Origin: Malonomonas rubra DSM 5091
GTDB lineage: Bacteria > Desulfobacterota > Desulfuromonadia > Desulfuromonadales > Geopsychrobacteraceae
Assembly: GCF_900142125.1 (NCBI RefSeq)
Contig: NZ_FQZT01000007.1
Span: 124,001 to 188,000 of the forward strand
Direction: 5' to 3'
Length of the DNA: 64,000 nt
The position numbers and the translations under genes were made by a program. Shown here one piece after another: positions 1 to 10,010 of this stretch (positions within the stretch are counted from its first letter, which is position 1; every line of letters starts with the position of its first letter). The notes beneath the pieces were generated by a model, which was not told the origin of the DNA, ran no database searches, and saw only the letters and a program-made list of their open reading frames with translations.

Positions 1-1
1 T

Positions 2-3000
2 CGTGTCGACTGGACACCGGATGACGGCGCTCAACTGATCCCGCAACATCAATTGCAGGACAAAAGCGACCGTTACTATTTCCAAGAAGGTATGCGCCCC
101 GGCAACAACATCTATATTTCCGCTCTCGATCTGAATATGGAAAATGGCAGGGTCGAACTGCCATTTAAGCCGATGCTGCGCCTGACAGCCCAGATCACCG
201 ATCAGCAGGGAGAGGTTCAGGGGCTGATCGTGCTGAACTATCGTGCATCGCACCTGTTGAACCGGTTGCAGCAGGTTTTTTCCGAGCAGGCCGGGGAACA
301 TCTTTTACTGAATCAAGCAGGCTATTTTATTATCGGCCCCAGCGCAGAGCAGGAGTGGGGCTCTGTCCTGAGGGAGCGGAATCAGAGCACCTTTTCCCGT
401 TACGCTCCTGATACCTGGCAGAAAATCAGCGAAGGAACCAGAGGCCAGCTCGCAACCGATAACGGTCTGTACAGCTATGCCCGCATCTCTCTTTTTAAAC
501 ATTTACAGGACGTGCACAACTCACAACTGAAAGGTTCTGTCAGCGAAGATTGGTTCCTGGTCTCCAGGATCCCACCGGAGTTGATGGTTGAGCCGCACCG
601 CTTTCAGTCACAAGCAATTGCACTGCTCGCCATTAGCTTTCTGGCCCTGCTCTCCCTTGCCTGGAGTCGGGCCAATGTTAAAAATCGGAGGACGCAGGAA
701 CTGCTGCATGAAAGTGAGGACCAGTTCCGCAACGCTTTCGAGTACGCTCCGATCGGTATGGCCCTGATCAACAGGGACGGAAATTATGCCCAGACCAACC
801 AGGCGATGTGTAACATGCTCGGCTTCAGCCCGGAAGAACTGAAACAACAGAACTGCATCGGTTTAAGTTGTGCTGATGAGATCGACGACATTCAGGAACT
901 TTTCCAGCGCCTGCTCTCCGGGGAGCGTGACCATGTACAGATGGAAAAGAACTACCTGCGCAAATCGGGCGAAAAAATACGGGCCCGGGTGTCCGCCTCG
1001 GTTACGCGGGATAACCAGGGTCAGGTCAAGCAGATCATTGCCCAGATTGAGAATATCGACGCGATCAAAAAAACGCAGCAAGCACTGATCGACGCCAAAC
1101 ATGAAGCGGAACAGGCCAACGCGATCAAAGACCGTTTCATGGCGACCATGAGCCATGAGATCCGTACACCGATGAACGGTGTTATCGGCATGACCGAGCT
1201 GGTCCTCGACACCGAGCTTGACCGGGAACAACGTGAATGCCTGGAGATGGCCAACAAGTCTGCCAAGGCGCTCTCCAGCCTGCTCAACGACATCCTCAAT
1301 TTCAGCCGCTGGCAACAGATCGGGTTGGGATTGCAGGAAGAACAATTCAACCTGCCCCAGTTACTGGACGAAACGGTCAAAGGCCTTAGCGTTCAAGCGC
1401 GCAGCAAGGGGCTGGAACTGATTTACGATGTCCCGAAAGATATTCCGCAGCAGGTCATCGGTGATTCCAGCCGCCTGCGCCAGGTCATCTACAACCTGTT
1501 GTGGAATGCGATCAAGTTTACCAGCTCCGGTGAGGTTGAGCTGAAAGTCCGCAGTAAAGGACCGGCCGTTGCCGGAACCAAGGTTCCGCTCACCTTTGCC
1601 ATTCGCGACACCGGGATCGGCATTCCAGAAGAAAAGCAGCAGGATATTTTCCGCAGTTTCGTTCAGCTTGATAACGGCTCTAACCGGCAGAACGAAGGCG
1701 CCGGCCTCGGACTGGCCATCGTCTCGCAAATTCTGCAAGCGATGGACAGCAACCTAGAACTGCAAAGCGCTCCGGGCCAGGGCAGCACCTTCTCTTTCAG
1801 TGCCCAGATTCTGATCGCCGAAACAGCGGAGGAAGAGGCCCCGACAGAGGCTGAAGAGCAGCAGGTTCTGCTGGTCGATGACAACAGCAACGCCGCCAGC
1901 GTTTACAGCGCGATCCTGGCAACACTCGGCTTTCAATCACTGGTTGCCCACGATGGCTACCAGGCGTTGTCGCTGTTGAAAAAGCAACGGCAAAAAGGTG
2001 AATCTGTCTGTCTGGCGATCATCGATTATTCGATGCCGGGGCTGAACGGGCTGGAGCTGGCAGAGAAAATAAAAGACGACCCGGAAATCGATGATTTCCC
2101 CCTGCTGATGCTCAGTGGCGGTGTCGGAATTTCACCGGAGCGTTGGCAGGAAGCCGGTTTCATCGATTATCTGCAAAAACCGATTTCGGCCAGTGAGCTG
2201 CAACAGGCAGTAAGAAAAACCCTGCAGCTGACAGACCCCGAGCAAAATCAGCAGATGCCCCACATAAAAGGGCCGGTCGATCGCAGCAAGGGATTGAATA
2301 TCCTCGTCGCTGAAGATAACTTGGTGAACAGCGAAATCGTCCGCATCCTGCTGGAGCGGCTGGGGCATCGTTCGACCCTGGTGGAAAATGGCCTGAAGGC
2401 GGTCGAGGCTTTGGACCAGCAGCAATTCGACCTGATCCTGATGGATGTTGTTATGCCGGTACTTGACGGCTATGCTGCAACCAAGCTGATCCGGACCCAG
2501 CCGAGCCAGGAGAACGAACAGGATATCCCGATAATCGCCCTGACCGCAAACGCCGGCGATGAAGACCGGCAGGCCTGCTTCGCCGCCGGAATGAATGGCT
2601 TCCTGCCAAAACCTTTGGACCTGGCTGAGCTGCGCGATAAGATCGACGAACTGGTCGGTGACAGCAGCGGGAAAAGAACCCAGCCGACGGTCGCTGTCGA
2701 CATCATCAGCAAGCGGCTGGATGGCGACACAGAAGCAATCAAAGTGGTCTGTGAAGCCTTTCTGGAAAGCGGTAACAGTCAACTCGCAGCGTTGCAGAAC
2801 GCTTATGACAGCAGCAATCTCGCCGAGTTGAAACGCCACGCCCACTCGCTGAAAGGGGCGGCAAGAAACATTGCCGCCGAAAAGCTCGCCCTGCTGGCTG
2901 AAGAGTTGGAAGAACAGTGTACGGGCGAATTAGATATCGACTTTTTATTCCAGCAATTGACTGCTGAAATGCGGCAAGTGCTGAACGAACTGAAACATCT

Positions 3001-3010
3001 TAACCTGTAA
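2..3010 (+). CDS. Hybrid sensor histidine kinase (sensor-TM-PAS-HisKA-HATPase-REC-REC-HPt), 5' truncated by window
   Basis: The reading frame is open from the first bases, so the true start lies outside the window; about 1000 codons are visible. An extracytoplasmic Cache-like sensor portion is followed by a membrane segment encoded near 610-665. A PAS domain (about 700-1050) comes next, then HisKA with the phospho-acceptor His in MSHEIRTPMNG (near 1150) and a HATPase with N, G1 (DTGIGIP) and G2 (GAGLGLAI) boxes. Two receiver domains follow (about 1860-2220 with IIDYSMPG, and 2300-2660 with LMDVVMP), and a C-terminal HPt domain carries HAHSLKGAAR (near 2836). All relay residues are present, so a full His-Asp-His phosphorelay can be inferred. 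A single-receiver protein gene starts 21 bp downstream and is a likely output. The ligand cannot be read from the sequence. Confidence 0.93.
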   Translation, partial: RVDWTPDDGAQLIPQHQLQDKSDRYYFQEGMRPGNNIYISALDLNMENGRVELPFKPMLRLTAQITDQQGEVQGLIVLNYRASHLLNRLQQVFSEQAGEHLLLNQAGYFIIGPSAEQEWGSVLRERNQSTFSRYAPDTWQKISEGTRGQLATDNGLYSYARISLFKHLQDVHNSQLKGSVSEDWFLVSRIPPELMVEPHRFQSQAIALLAISFLALLSLAWSRANVKNRRTQELLHESEDQFRNAFEYAPIGMALINRDGNYAQTNQAMCNMLGFSPEELKQQNCIGLSCADEIDDIQELFQRLLSGERDHVQMEKNYLRKSGEKIRARVSASVTRDNQGQVKQIIAQIENIDAIKKTQQALIDAKHEAEQANAIKDRFMATMSHEIRTPMNGVIGMTELVLDTELDREQRECLEMANKSAKALSSLLNDILNFSRWQQIGLGLQEEQFNLPQLLDETVKGLSVQARSKGLELIYDVPKDIPQQVIGDSSRLRQVIYNLLWNAIKFTSSGEVELKVRSKGPAVAGTKVPLTFAIRDTGIGIPEEKQQDIFRSFVQLDNGSNRQNEGAGLGLAIVSQILQAMDSNLELQSAPGQGSTFSFSAQILIAETAEEEAPTEAEEQQVLLVDDNSNAASVYSAILATLGFQSLVAHDGYQALSLLKKQRQKGESVCLAIIDYSMPGLNGLELAEKIKDDPEIDDFPLLMLSGGVGISPERWQEAGFIDYLQKPISASELQQAVRKTLQLTDPEQNQQMPHIKGPVDRSKGLNILVAEDNLVNSEIVRILLERLGHRSTLVENGLKAVEALDQQQFDLILMDVVMPVLDGYAATKLIRTQPSQENEQDIPIIALTANAGDEDRQACFAAGMNGFLPKPLDLAELRDKIDELVGDSSGKRTQPTVAVDIISKRLDGDTEAIKVVCEAFLESGNSQLAALQNAYDSSNLAELKRHAHSLKGAARNIAAEKLALLAEELEEQCTGELDIDFLFQQLTAEMRQVLNELKHLNL

Positions 3011-3031
3011 CTGATAGCTGGAGAATTTCCC

Positions 3032-3433
3032 ATGCGTATCCTGATCGTCGAAGATGATTACACCAGTATGAAGTTGATGCAAAAGCTGCTCTCGGCTTAC
3101 GGCGACACCACCACCGCCAGCAATGGAGAGGAAGCTCTCGAGTGCGTTCGCCTGGCGCTGGAAGAAGAAAAACCGTACGAACTGATCTGTCTCGATATCA
3201 TGATGCCCGGTATCGACGGTCACCAAGTGCTCAAATCGATTCGCGCAATGGAAAAAGTCCGCGGCATCACACCGAAAGACGAAGCGAAAATCATCATGAC
3301 CACCGCCCTCGATTCGCCGAAAGATGTGATCGAAGCCTATTATCAGGGCGGATGTTCCTCCTACCTGGTCAAGCCGATCGAGAAACAGCAACTGGTCGAC
3401 AAGCTGGATGAACTGGGATTGATCAACACTTAA
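3032..3433 (+). CDS. Single-domain response regulator (CheY-like)
   Basis: This 133-residue protein is a lone receiver domain. The acidic pair is in ILIVEDD, the phospho-acceptor Asp in CLDIMMPG, the Thr switch in MTTA and the conserved Lys in LVKPIE. It has no DNA-binding or enzymatic output domain, so it must act by protein contact (flagellar motor, kinase relay or another partner). It starts 21 bp after the hybrid kinase with a GGAG-type ribosome site (ctggagaatttcccATG), and the cheB-like gene begins 14 bp after it. Co-transcription of the three is inferred. It could be the relay target of the upstream HPt domain. Confidence 0.92.
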   Translation: MRILIVEDDYTSMKLMQKLLSAYGDTTTASNGEEALECVRLALEEEKPYELICLDIMMPGIDGHQVLKSIRAMEKVRGITPKDEAKIIMTTALDSPKDVIEAYYQGGCSSYLVKPIEKQQLVDKLDELGLINT

Positions 3434-3447
3434 ATACGGGGTTTTCT

Positions 3448-4518
3448 ATGGCAAAGAAAATTAAAGTCCTGGTGGTCGATGACTCTGCCGTGGTGCGCCA
3501 GACCATGCAGCAACTGCTCGACTCCGATCCCGAGATCGAAGTGATGGGAACCGCCAACGATCCCTTCGCCGCCGCCAACCGGATGAAGGAAGAGGTGCCG
3601 GACGTCATCACTCTTGATGTGGAGATGCCGCGCATGGACGGGCTGACCTTCCTGAAGAAGATCATGAGCCAGCACCCGATCCCGGTGCTGATGTGCTCCA
3701 GCCTGACCGGCAAGGGAACGGAGACCGCGCTTAAAGCCCTAGAATACGGTGCAGTCGATATCATCACCAAGCCGGTGGTCGGCACCAAGCAGTTTCTCGA
3801 AGAGTCGAAAATCCGCATCTGCGATGCGGTCAAAGCAGCGGCACAAGCCCGCCTGCAGAAACAGGCGAAACCGACACTGAGCGCAGCGCCAAAATTGACG
3901 GCCGACGCCGTGCTGTCTAAAGGGTCAAGCAAAAGCCAGGCGATGATTCAAACCACGGAAAAGATCATCGTGGTAGGCGCCTCAACCGGTGGGACAGAAG
4001 CCTTGCGGGTCTTTCTGGAATCTTTTCCGGCCGATTCTCCCGGCATCGTCATCGTGCAGCACATGCCGGAACACTTCACCGCCACTTTCGCTCAGCGGCT
4101 CAATGAACTCTGCAACATCAGCGTGAAAGAAGCCGCCAACAACGATACAGTCGTGCGTGGTCGTGCGCTGATCGCACCCGGCAGCAAACATACCCTGCTC
4201 AAACGAAGTGGGGCCCGCTACTATGTTGAAGTGAAAGATGGCCCGCTGGTCTCGCGCCATCGCCCGTCGGTCGACGTGCTGTTCCGCAGCGCCGCCCGTT
4301 ACGCCGGGAAAAACTGTGTCGGCGTTATCATGACCGGCATGGGCGATGACGGTGCCAAAGGGATGCTGGAAATGAAAGAGTCGGGGGCCTACAACATCGC
4401 CCAGGATGAAGCAACTTCGGTGGTTTACGGTATGCCGAAAGAAGCAGTCAAACTTGGTGGTGTGGACAAAATCGTGCCGCTTGATAAAATCTGCATGGAA
4501 GTTCTACGGTCCTGCTAA
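3448..4518 (+). CDS. cheB: Protein-glutamate methylesterase/deamidase CheB
   Basis: The 356-residue protein has an N-terminal receiver (VLVVDDS; Asp in [11 protein letters not shown]; Lys in ITKPV), a linker of about 40 residues, and a C-terminal CheB methylesterase domain. The catalytic triad is visible: Ser in [10 protein letters not shown] (about residue 178), His in VQHMPEH (about 205) and Asp in GMGDDGAKG (about 299). The family hydrolyses glutamyl methyl esters on chemoreceptors and deamidates Gln when its receiver is phosphorylated. No CheR, CheA, CheW or receptor gene is visible between here and the right edge. The rest of a chemosensory cluster may lie to the left of the window, or this CheB may serve the neighbouring hybrid kinases. 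Confidence 0.95.
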   Translation: MAKKIKVLVVDDSAVVRQTMQQLLDSDPEIEVMGTANDPFAAANRMKEEVPDVITLDVEMPRMDGLTFLKKIMSQHPIPVLMCSSLTGKGTETALKALEYGAVDIITKPVVGTKQFLEESKIRICDAVKAAAQARLQKQAKPTLSAAPKLTADAVLSKGSSKSQAMIQTTEKIIVVGASTGGTEALRVFLESFPADSPGIVIVQHMPEHFTATFAQRLNELCNISVKEAANNDTVVRGRALIAPGSKHTLLKRSGARYYVEVKDGPLVSRHRPSVDVLFRSAARYAGKNCVGVIMTGMGDDGAKGMLEMKESGAYNIAQDEATSVVYGMPKEAVKLGGVDKIVPLDKICMEVLRSC

Positions 4519-4572
4519 AGGCATTAGCTTCACATCGACCTTCGAGAAATTAGTTTTCGCAGAAGGGCAAGT

Positions 4573-7206
4573 ATGACAGGGAAGAGGTTTCAGATAAAAA
4601 ACAAGCTCTGGTGCATCATGGCTGCCATCTGGACCCTGTTGCTGGCGTTCAGCACCTGGAACCAGATCAGAATTAGCGATGCTGGCGTTTTCAAGTTGGC
4701 ACAAAGAGAGGCCCTGGTCAGCTATAATAAGGACCTGGTCTATCGACGCTGGGCTACCGACCATGGCGGTGTCTACGTTCCGGTAACCGAGCAGACCCCG
4801 CCCAATCCCTACCTGTCCCACGTTTCCAACCGTGACATCACAACACCAGCGGGTCAGCACCTGACCCTGCTCAACCCTGCCTATATGACCCGCCAGGTGC
4901 ACGAACTTTCAGCCGAACAGTACGGCGTAAAAGGGCACATTACCAGCCTCAAGCCTCTCCGCCCCGAGAACACACCCGACCCGTGGGAAGAGAAACAGCT
5001 GCAAAACATTCACGCGGGGAAAATGCCAACCTGGCAGATATCCATGATCGCCGATGAAGAGCACCTGCGCATGCTTTACCCGATGATCACGGAAGAAAAA
5101 TGCCTGAAGTGTCACGCTCACCAGGGCTACAAAATCGGTGATATCCGTGGCGGGATCAGTGTTTCTGTACCAATGGCAAACTACAATGCCACCAACCTGC
5201 AGAACCTCAAAATCATCAGTTTGACCAACAGCACCATCTGGCTGCTTGGTATCAGCGCCATCTTCTGGATACGACGCTATGTCAACAGGCAGTTCGGTGA
5301 GCAGGGTCAATTGCGTGAAGCGGCGGAAGCGTCACAGAAGAAGTTCCAGGTTCTCTTTGATGATGCGCCCTACGGGGTTGGCATTGCAGATAGCGAATCC
5401 GGAAAAATCCTCACCTGCAACCAGGAGCTGCTGAGAATTACCGGCTACAGTGAAGAAGAGCTGATTGGTCAGCCACAGGCAAAACTGCATCCGACCAATG
5501 GCGACGGCAACAATTATTCAGAAAGCTTCAAAAAGCATCTTTTGAAACCGGGCGGCACCACCCTGGTGACCCAAGTCCTGACCAAGCGGGGAGAGCTGCG
5601 TGATGTCGAGATCAAAACCAGCCGTTTAGAAATGGATGGAAAGCAGGTCCTGCACGGCTTTTTCAACGATATCACCGAACAAAAAGCCATCACCGATGCC
5701 CTGCGCTTGAGCGAAGAAAAATTTGCCAGCGCTTTCGGCCATGCTCCGATCATGATTACCATCAGCAACTTGGAAGACGGCACCTACCTGGATGCAAATG
5801 CAAAGTTTTACCAGGTGACCGGGTTCAGCAAAGAAGAAGTGATCGGCAGGACATCAACGGAACTGGGGTGGATCACCCCGGAAACCCGTGAGCAGCTGAT
5901 TGAAGTTCTGCGCCGCGATGGCCGGGCCGCAGGGATGGAGTTGGAGACCCGCGGCAAGGACGGCAGTGTCTGTAAATGCTCCTATTTCGGCGAGATTATC
6001 GAGGTTTCCGGACAGAAGAGACTGCTCTCGCTGGCGCTAGACATTACCGAACAGCGTGACCTGGAAGAACGTTTACTGCAGGGCGAAAAATTGCAAGCGA
6101 TCGGCCTGCTGGCCGGTGGGATCGCTCACGACTTCAATAATCAGCTTTCAGCCGTGCTCGGCTATGCCGAACTGATGGAGCTGAAAGCCCAGGACGATCA
6201 GACCCGCTCCTTCGCCCAAAAGATCAAGATCGCGGCAAAACGTGCAGCGGATGTCACCCAGCAGCTGCTGGCGTTCAGCCGCAAAAAAGACAGCCTGGAA
6301 CTGCCGATAAAAATCGACATGCTGGTCAACGAGGTGGCGTCTATCCTGGAGCATAGCATCGACAAGAAGATCCGCATCCGCAAAAACTTCGACGCCATCC
6401 ACTCCACGGTTTTGGGTGATGTCAGCCAGCTGCAGAATGCACTGCTGAATATTGCCATTAACGCCCGTGATGCCATGCCGAATGGCGGTGAACTGAGTTT
6501 CAAGACCGACCTGAAGAAACTGGATGAAAAATACTGCCAGACACGTCCGGAGGAGTTGGCCGCAGGAACCTATCTGCAGCTGCAGATCACCGACACCGGT
6601 ACCGGCATCGAGCCGGAAAACCTGAAAAAAATCTTCGATCCCTTTTTCACCACCAAGGACATCGGTAAAGGAACCGGCATGGGGCTGGCCAGCGCTTACG
6701 GTACCTTGCGCAGCCATCACGGCTTTATCGAGGTCAGCAGCGAGCTCGGCATCGGCACGACTTTCAGCCTCTACCTGCCACTGCTGATCGAACAGGACAT
6801 GGAAGCGGTGCTGGACACAGACTCTCCTCTGCCGCGGGGGGAAGGAAAAATCCTGCTGGTCGATGACGAAGAGCTGGTGCGAAAAGTGTCCTCGGCCATG
6901 CTGGCAGAGTTGGGTTACCAGGTGAAGTGCTTTCCGGATGGAGAGGCCGCCTTCGAATACTATCGCAGCAACTGGCGCAATATTGATTTGGTGATCCTCG
7001 ACATGATCATGCCGAAACTGAACGGTTTGGAAACCTACGCTGCCATGAAGCAGGTTAACCCGGCGATCAAAGTGATCATGGCCTCCGGCTACAGTGGCGA
7101 CAAGGAGATCGAAGAAATCCTTCAGAATGGTATTCTCGGCTTCGTCTCCAAACCGATGGAGCACCAAGAGCTGGCCAGCATCATCGCCAGAGTATTAAAG
7201 AAATAA
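4573..7206 (+). CDS. Hybrid histidine kinase with heme-c (DUF3365/Tll0287-like) sensor, two PAS domains and receiver
   Basis: This is an 877-residue membrane kinase. A membrane segment at about residues 12-30 is followed by a periplasmic DUF3365-type domain containing a CLKCH heme-c motif (residues 177-181), then a second membrane segment at about 215-235. Two PAS domains (about 255-375 and 380-500) precede an NtrB-like HisKA with the His in [10 protein letters not shown] (about 518). A HATPase domain (TDTGTGI, GTGMGLA) and a C-terminal receiver ([14 protein letters not shown], about 806) complete it. A covalently bound heme facing the periplasm suggests redox or gas sensing; this is inferred from the motif and family. 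The ATG at 4573 is preceded only by a weak aagggc ribosome site. It lies 54 bp after cheB on the same strand. Confidence 0.92.
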   Translation: MTGKRFQIKNKLWCIMAAIWTLLLAFSTWNQIRISDAGVFKLAQREALVSYNKDLVYRRWATDHGGVYVPVTEQTPPNPYLSHVSNRDITTPAGQHLTLLNPAYMTRQVHELSAEQYGVKGHITSLKPLRPENTPDPWEEKQLQNIHAGKMPTWQISMIADEEHLRMLYPMITEEKCLKCHAHQGYKIGDIRGGISVSVPMANYNATNLQNLKIISLTNSTIWLLGISAIFWIRRYVNRQFGEQGQLREAAEASQKKFQVLFDDAPYGVGIADSESGKILTCNQELLRITGYSEEELIGQPQAKLHPTNGDGNNYSESFKKHLLKPGGTTLVTQVLTKRGELRDVEIKTSRLEMDGKQVLHGFFNDITEQKAITDALRLSEEKFASAFGHAPIMITISNLEDGTYLDANAKFYQVTGFSKEEVIGRTSTELGWITPETREQLIEVLRRDGRAAGMELETRGKDGSVCKCSYFGEIIEVSGQKRLLSLALDITEQRDLEERLLQGEKLQAIGLLAGGIAHDFNNQLSAVLGYAELMELKAQDDQTRSFAQKIKIAAKRAADVTQQLLAFSRKKDSLELPIKIDMLVNEVASILEHSIDKKIRIRKNFDAIHSTVLGDVSQLQNALLNIAINARDAMPNGGELSFKTDLKKLDEKYCQTRPEELAAGTYLQLQITDTGTGIEPENLKKIFDPFFTTKDIGKGTGMGLASAYGTLRSHHGFIEVSSELGIGTTFSLYLPLLIEQDMEAVLDTDSPLPRGEGKILLVDDEELVRKVSSAMLAELGYQVKCFPDGEAAFEYYRSNWRNIDLVILDMIMPKLNGLETYAAMKQVNPAIKVIMASGYSGDKEIEEILQNGILGFVSKPMEHQELASIIARVLKK

Positions 7207-7267
7207 CCAATTATTGCTTCATCTTTTTTTGACTGTCGTTCACAACACGGTGAACGTCGGCAAGGCA

Positions 7268-7426
7268 TCAGCGCCCTTCAGGATGCATATCCGGGCATTG
7301 ACAGCTTCCCTTTTGTTTTTCCGCCACGATTTTTTCCAGAATCGCTGATCGACCGTTATTCCGCTGAACATCGTCGCGTATGTCGGCTTCGCTGTAATTG
7401 AAGCAGTAGCAGATTTTTTTCTTCAT
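7268..7426 (-). CDS. Small [2Fe-2S] BFD/CopZ-N-like protein
   Basis: This is a predicted 52-residue protein. The start chosen is the ATG at 7426, because the protein then opens with KKKICYCFNYSEADI, typical of small CopZ-N/BFD-like [2Fe-2S] domains. Cysteines occur as CxC (residues 6 and 8) and again as CxC (near residue 41), giving the four ligands expected for a [2Fe-2S] cluster. The frame is open 15 codons further upstream, but that extension has no family character. It precedes the cardiolipin synthase gene on the opposite side of a 7-bp gap and shares its orientation. The role (electron transfer or cluster carrier) is unknown. Confidence 0.7.
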   Translation of the reverse strand: MKKKICYCFNYSEADIRDDVQRNNGRSAILEKIVAEKQKGSCQCPDMHPEGR

Positions 7427-7433
7427 CACATCT

Positions 7434-8852
7434 CTATAGGTAAGGCGTAAAGAGCTTGCAGAAAGAGTCACGTAAGCGCAATGGCAGTGAACGCTGATCG
7501 ATCTCTTCCAGCGTCACCTTCCGCGATAGTTTGCGTGACTGGTCGAAGTGTTCACAGAGTTCATCAATACTCTCGTCACTGAATATTTCCACGTTAAATT
7601 CAAAATTTAGCCGCAGGCTGCGCGGATCAACATTGGCTGAACCGATCAGGGCATACTCGTCATCGATCAGCAATAGCTTGCTGTGAACAAAGGGGGGTGG
7701 CTGGAAATAGATTTCGACTTGATGCTCCAGTAGCTCAAAGAGGAAAGCATTGGTCGCCCAGGCAACATAGGGCAGGTTGTTTTTCTCTGGCAGCAGTATC
7801 TCAACTTTAACACCACGCAGTGCTGCAGCGTTGATTGCCGCTAGCTGGGCACGGTTAGGAATAAAATAAGGGGTCATAATACGGATACGCCGTTTGGCAC
7901 AGGCGAGCGCCCCGATCAGAATCCAGTTCAGCTTTTCATGCGGCTCGTTCGGCCCGGAACTGATCCCGCGGCAGCAGGCGTTGCCAACGACCTGAGCCTC
8001 TGGCCATTCCCGCTGTTTGCGTTTCTCGTCGGTTGCAAAATGCCAGTCTTCCAGGAAAGCATCGCGCAGCTGGTGGCTGACCGGCCCTTCAAAACGGAAA
8101 TGCAGGTCGATGGTGCGGCGGGGGTTGTTCTTGATTTTTGCCAGGTGTTTGTCACAGATATTCATCCCGCCAGTAAAGCTGCACTGGTTGTCGATCACCA
8201 GAATTTTACGGTGATTGCGCATGTTCAGATAAAGACTGCGTGTCAGACTGGGCGGCATGAAAACAGCGTACTTAACCCCCTCTGCCGCCAGCAGCTTGCG
8301 TACTTTGGCAAAAGCGTAATACTGGCCGAAGGCATCGATCAGCACCCGGACATCCACGCCACGCCGGGTGGCATCAGCCAGCTCCTTGACGAACAGCTGT
8401 CCGGTCCGATCCGCCTTGAAAATATAGCTGCAAAAAAACACCGAATCCTTGGCCGAGCGGATCGCTTCCAACATTGCCGGGTAGGCCTGTTCGCCGTTAT
8501 AGAGCACTTTGACCCGATTGCCGCAAACCAAGGGGCGACGGGTGACAGCATCGGAGAGGTGAATCAGGGCACGACTGGTCGTGCTTTCCGGGAAATAGCA
8601 GGAATCGAGATCACTTGGAGGGGTATCGTCATTCAGCCAATGCATCCCCTGCCCTTGCCGCTGCAGTTCCAACGCGCGGGTGCGGATGCGGTTGACTCCA
8701 AACATCCAGTAAAACAGTGCCCCTGCTCCCGGGACTGCAAGGCAGGTCACAATCCAGCCGAGTCCGGCGCGGGGATCACGCTTGGAGAGCAGCGCGTGAC
8801 CGGCCGAGAAGAAGGAAAACAGCCAGAGAACAACCAGTAGCATGTTCAGCAT
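7434..8852 (-). CDS. cls: Cardiolipin synthase (phospholipase D family)
   Basis: The 472-residue protein has two N-terminal membrane segments (about residues 2-20 and 33-52) and two phospholipase D active sites. These are HxK in NHRKILVIDN followed by GGMN, and HSKLLLIDD followed by GSANVDPRS. The family joins two phosphatidylglycerol molecules, or PG and PE, to make cardiolipin at the inner membrane. The size matches bacterial ClsA-type enzymes. Two in-frame ATGs (8852 and 8843) are possible starts; the only nearby ribosome-site-like stretch is a run of G, so the start is not certain. It is probably monocistronic or co-transcribed with the small [2Fe-2S] protein downstream. Confidence 0.93.
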   Translation of the reverse strand: MLNMLLVVLWLFSFFSAGHALLSKRDPRAGLGWIVTCLAVPGAGALFYWMFGVNRIRTRALELQRQGQGMHWLNDDTPPSDLDSCYFPESTTSRALIHLSDAVTRRPLVCGNRVKVLYNGEQAYPAMLEAIRSAKDSVFFCSYIFKADRTGQLFVKELADATRRGVDVRVLIDAFGQYYAFAKVRKLLAAEGVKYAVFMPPSLTRSLYLNMRNHRKILVIDNQCSFTGGMNICDKHLAKIKNNPRRTIDLHFRFEGPVSHQLRDAFLEDWHFATDEKRKQREWPEAQVVGNACCRGISSGPNEPHEKLNWILIGALACAKRRIRIMTPYFIPNRAQLAAINAAALRGVKVEILLPEKNNLPYVAWATNAFLFELLEHQVEIYFQPPPFVHSKLLLIDDEYALIGSANVDPRSLRLNFEFNVEIFSDESIDELCEHFDQSRKLSRKVTLEEIDQRSLPLRLRDSFCKLFTPYL

Positions 8853-8972
8853 GGACCCCCCGAAAAAGAGGAGATATTTAACATTTTCAATAGGTTAACA
8901 GGTGAAACCAAGGTTGTCCAGAACCTGAAGAAGGAGCGGTTAAGCGGATCGCTAAAGCGATCCGCAGGAAAA

Positions 8973-9305
8973 CTAACGTAAAGAGGTACCGCAACGGGCA
9001 CAGGTAAGAACTGTATTGGTGGAAATCTTATCGCCACAGGTCGGGCAATTGAACCAATGGCGGCAGAAACGGCATTGCTGCTCTGAAAGGCCCTGTTTCT
9101 TTTTACACTTCGGGCAGCGCCGATACATTTTGCGATTTTTCAGGTAATCCTCAAAAAACAAGCCACAGCGCGGGCATTCCGCTGTGCCCGGCTTGTGAAT
9201 AATCGCTTCGCAACCGGGGATCGGGCACTTGAAGACCCTTTTACAGTTGTTGCACCAGTATTCACCTTTTAACTCTTCACCGCAGCTGGGACATTTTTTT
9301 GCCAT
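8973..9305 (-). CDS. Zinc-ribbon protein of unknown function
   Basis: This 110-residue protein is built almost entirely of CxxC/CxxxC knuckles: KKCPSCGEEL, WCNNCK, KCPIPGC, CPRCG, RCPKCKKK, CRFC, NCPTCG and CARCG. That arrangement fits four or five treble-clef or double zinc-ribbon units. The ATG at 9305 was chosen because a GGAG ribosome site sits 7 bp upstream; the longer frame to 9413 has no family character. There is no membrane segment or signal peptide, so a cytoplasmic role in nucleic-acid or protein binding is plausible but unproven. Confidence 0.8.
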   Translation of the reverse strand: MAKKCPSCGEELKGEYWCNNCKRVFKCPIPGCEAIIHKPGTAECPRCGLFFEDYLKNRKMYRRCPKCKKKQGLSEQQCRFCRHWFNCPTCGDKISTNTVLTCARCGTSLR

Positions 9306-9463
9306 CGTTCGACTCCGTTGTCGTTGTTGATCGTCGAGATAGTCAACTTCAATAATAATAGACCACGGCGGGATTGCCAAGAAGAAGTCGATACCGCTTG
9401 TCTTGGATGACACTTACTGCTATTCTAGTTTAGCTGTTTCTAATAATTGTGCAGGAGTTGCTG

Positions 9464-9916
9464 ATGACCAACGATTTCCGCGTTGAAAAAAGGGAAGAGC
9501 AGATCCGCCTGTTCATGGCTGATGGCTTTGAACTGAGCGCCACCGTTTTTCTCGCCCAATACGCCATGTTTCACTCCGGCGAACAAACTGTTCTCGACCT
9601 GCTGCTGGAAGAAGATCCCTTCCTCCCGGCCAAATCGACGGACGGCGAATTCCACCTGATACGCAAAAGGATGCTGAGCCACGTCTGCTGCCCGGTCGTA
9701 CTGGACGACGCCCTTGGCTACAGTGAACGCAATGTCCGTATCTGTTTTCCGGGCGGTGTTGAACTGCAGGGAATCGTCAAAATGGATCTGCCATCACATG
9801 CCGCCCGGCTGACCGACTATATCAACGGCGGCAGCGAGTTTTTCCCCCTCTTTGCTGAAGGAGAGAGCTACCTGGTCAATCGCCATCTGGTTCGCAATAT
9901 CGTGCTGATCGATTGA
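9464..9916 (+). CDS. Conserved hypothetical protein (150 aa)
   Basis: The protein is acidic and soluble. It appears to contain two related halves: one around RLFMADGFELSATVFL and the other around RICFPGGVELQGIVKM. Each resembles a short beta-rich module in which a D/GG turn is followed by a hydrophobic strand. The C terminus has FFPLF..GESYLVNRHLV, resembling the DUF6812-type small-protein family; that match is from memory and tentative. The ATG at 9464 is preceded by GGAG. It is followed by a strong intrinsic terminator at 9941-9976 and is probably monocistronic. No function can be assigned. Confidence 0.75.
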   Translation: MTNDFRVEKREEQIRLFMADGFELSATVFLAQYAMFHSGEQTVLDLLLEEDPFLPAKSTDGEFHLIRKRMLSHVCCPVVLDDALGYSERNVRICFPGGVELQGIVKMDLPSHAARLTDYINGGSEFFPLFAEGESYLVNRHLVRNIVLID

Positions 9917-9940
9917 GAGAAAATAAGCATTAAAATGAGC

Positions 9941-9976
9941 GAAGGCCAGTCCCGCAAGGGGCTGGCCTTCTTTTTT
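9941..9976 (+). terminator. Intrinsic terminator after the 9464-9916 gene
   Basis: A perfect 9-bp stem (gaaggccag/ctggccttc) with a 12-nt loop is followed directly by six T. It lies between two convergent genes and could weakly serve the opposite strand as well. Confidence 0.9.
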
Positions 9977-10010
9977 GCCGGCAAATCTGGCAGATGACGA
10001 GAAGAACGAT

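Noticed and set aside
7938-8840. 300-codon open frame on the plus strand opposite the cardiolipin synthase gene
   Set aside because: It lies wholly antisense to a gene with intact catalytic motifs and its translation shows no domain character.
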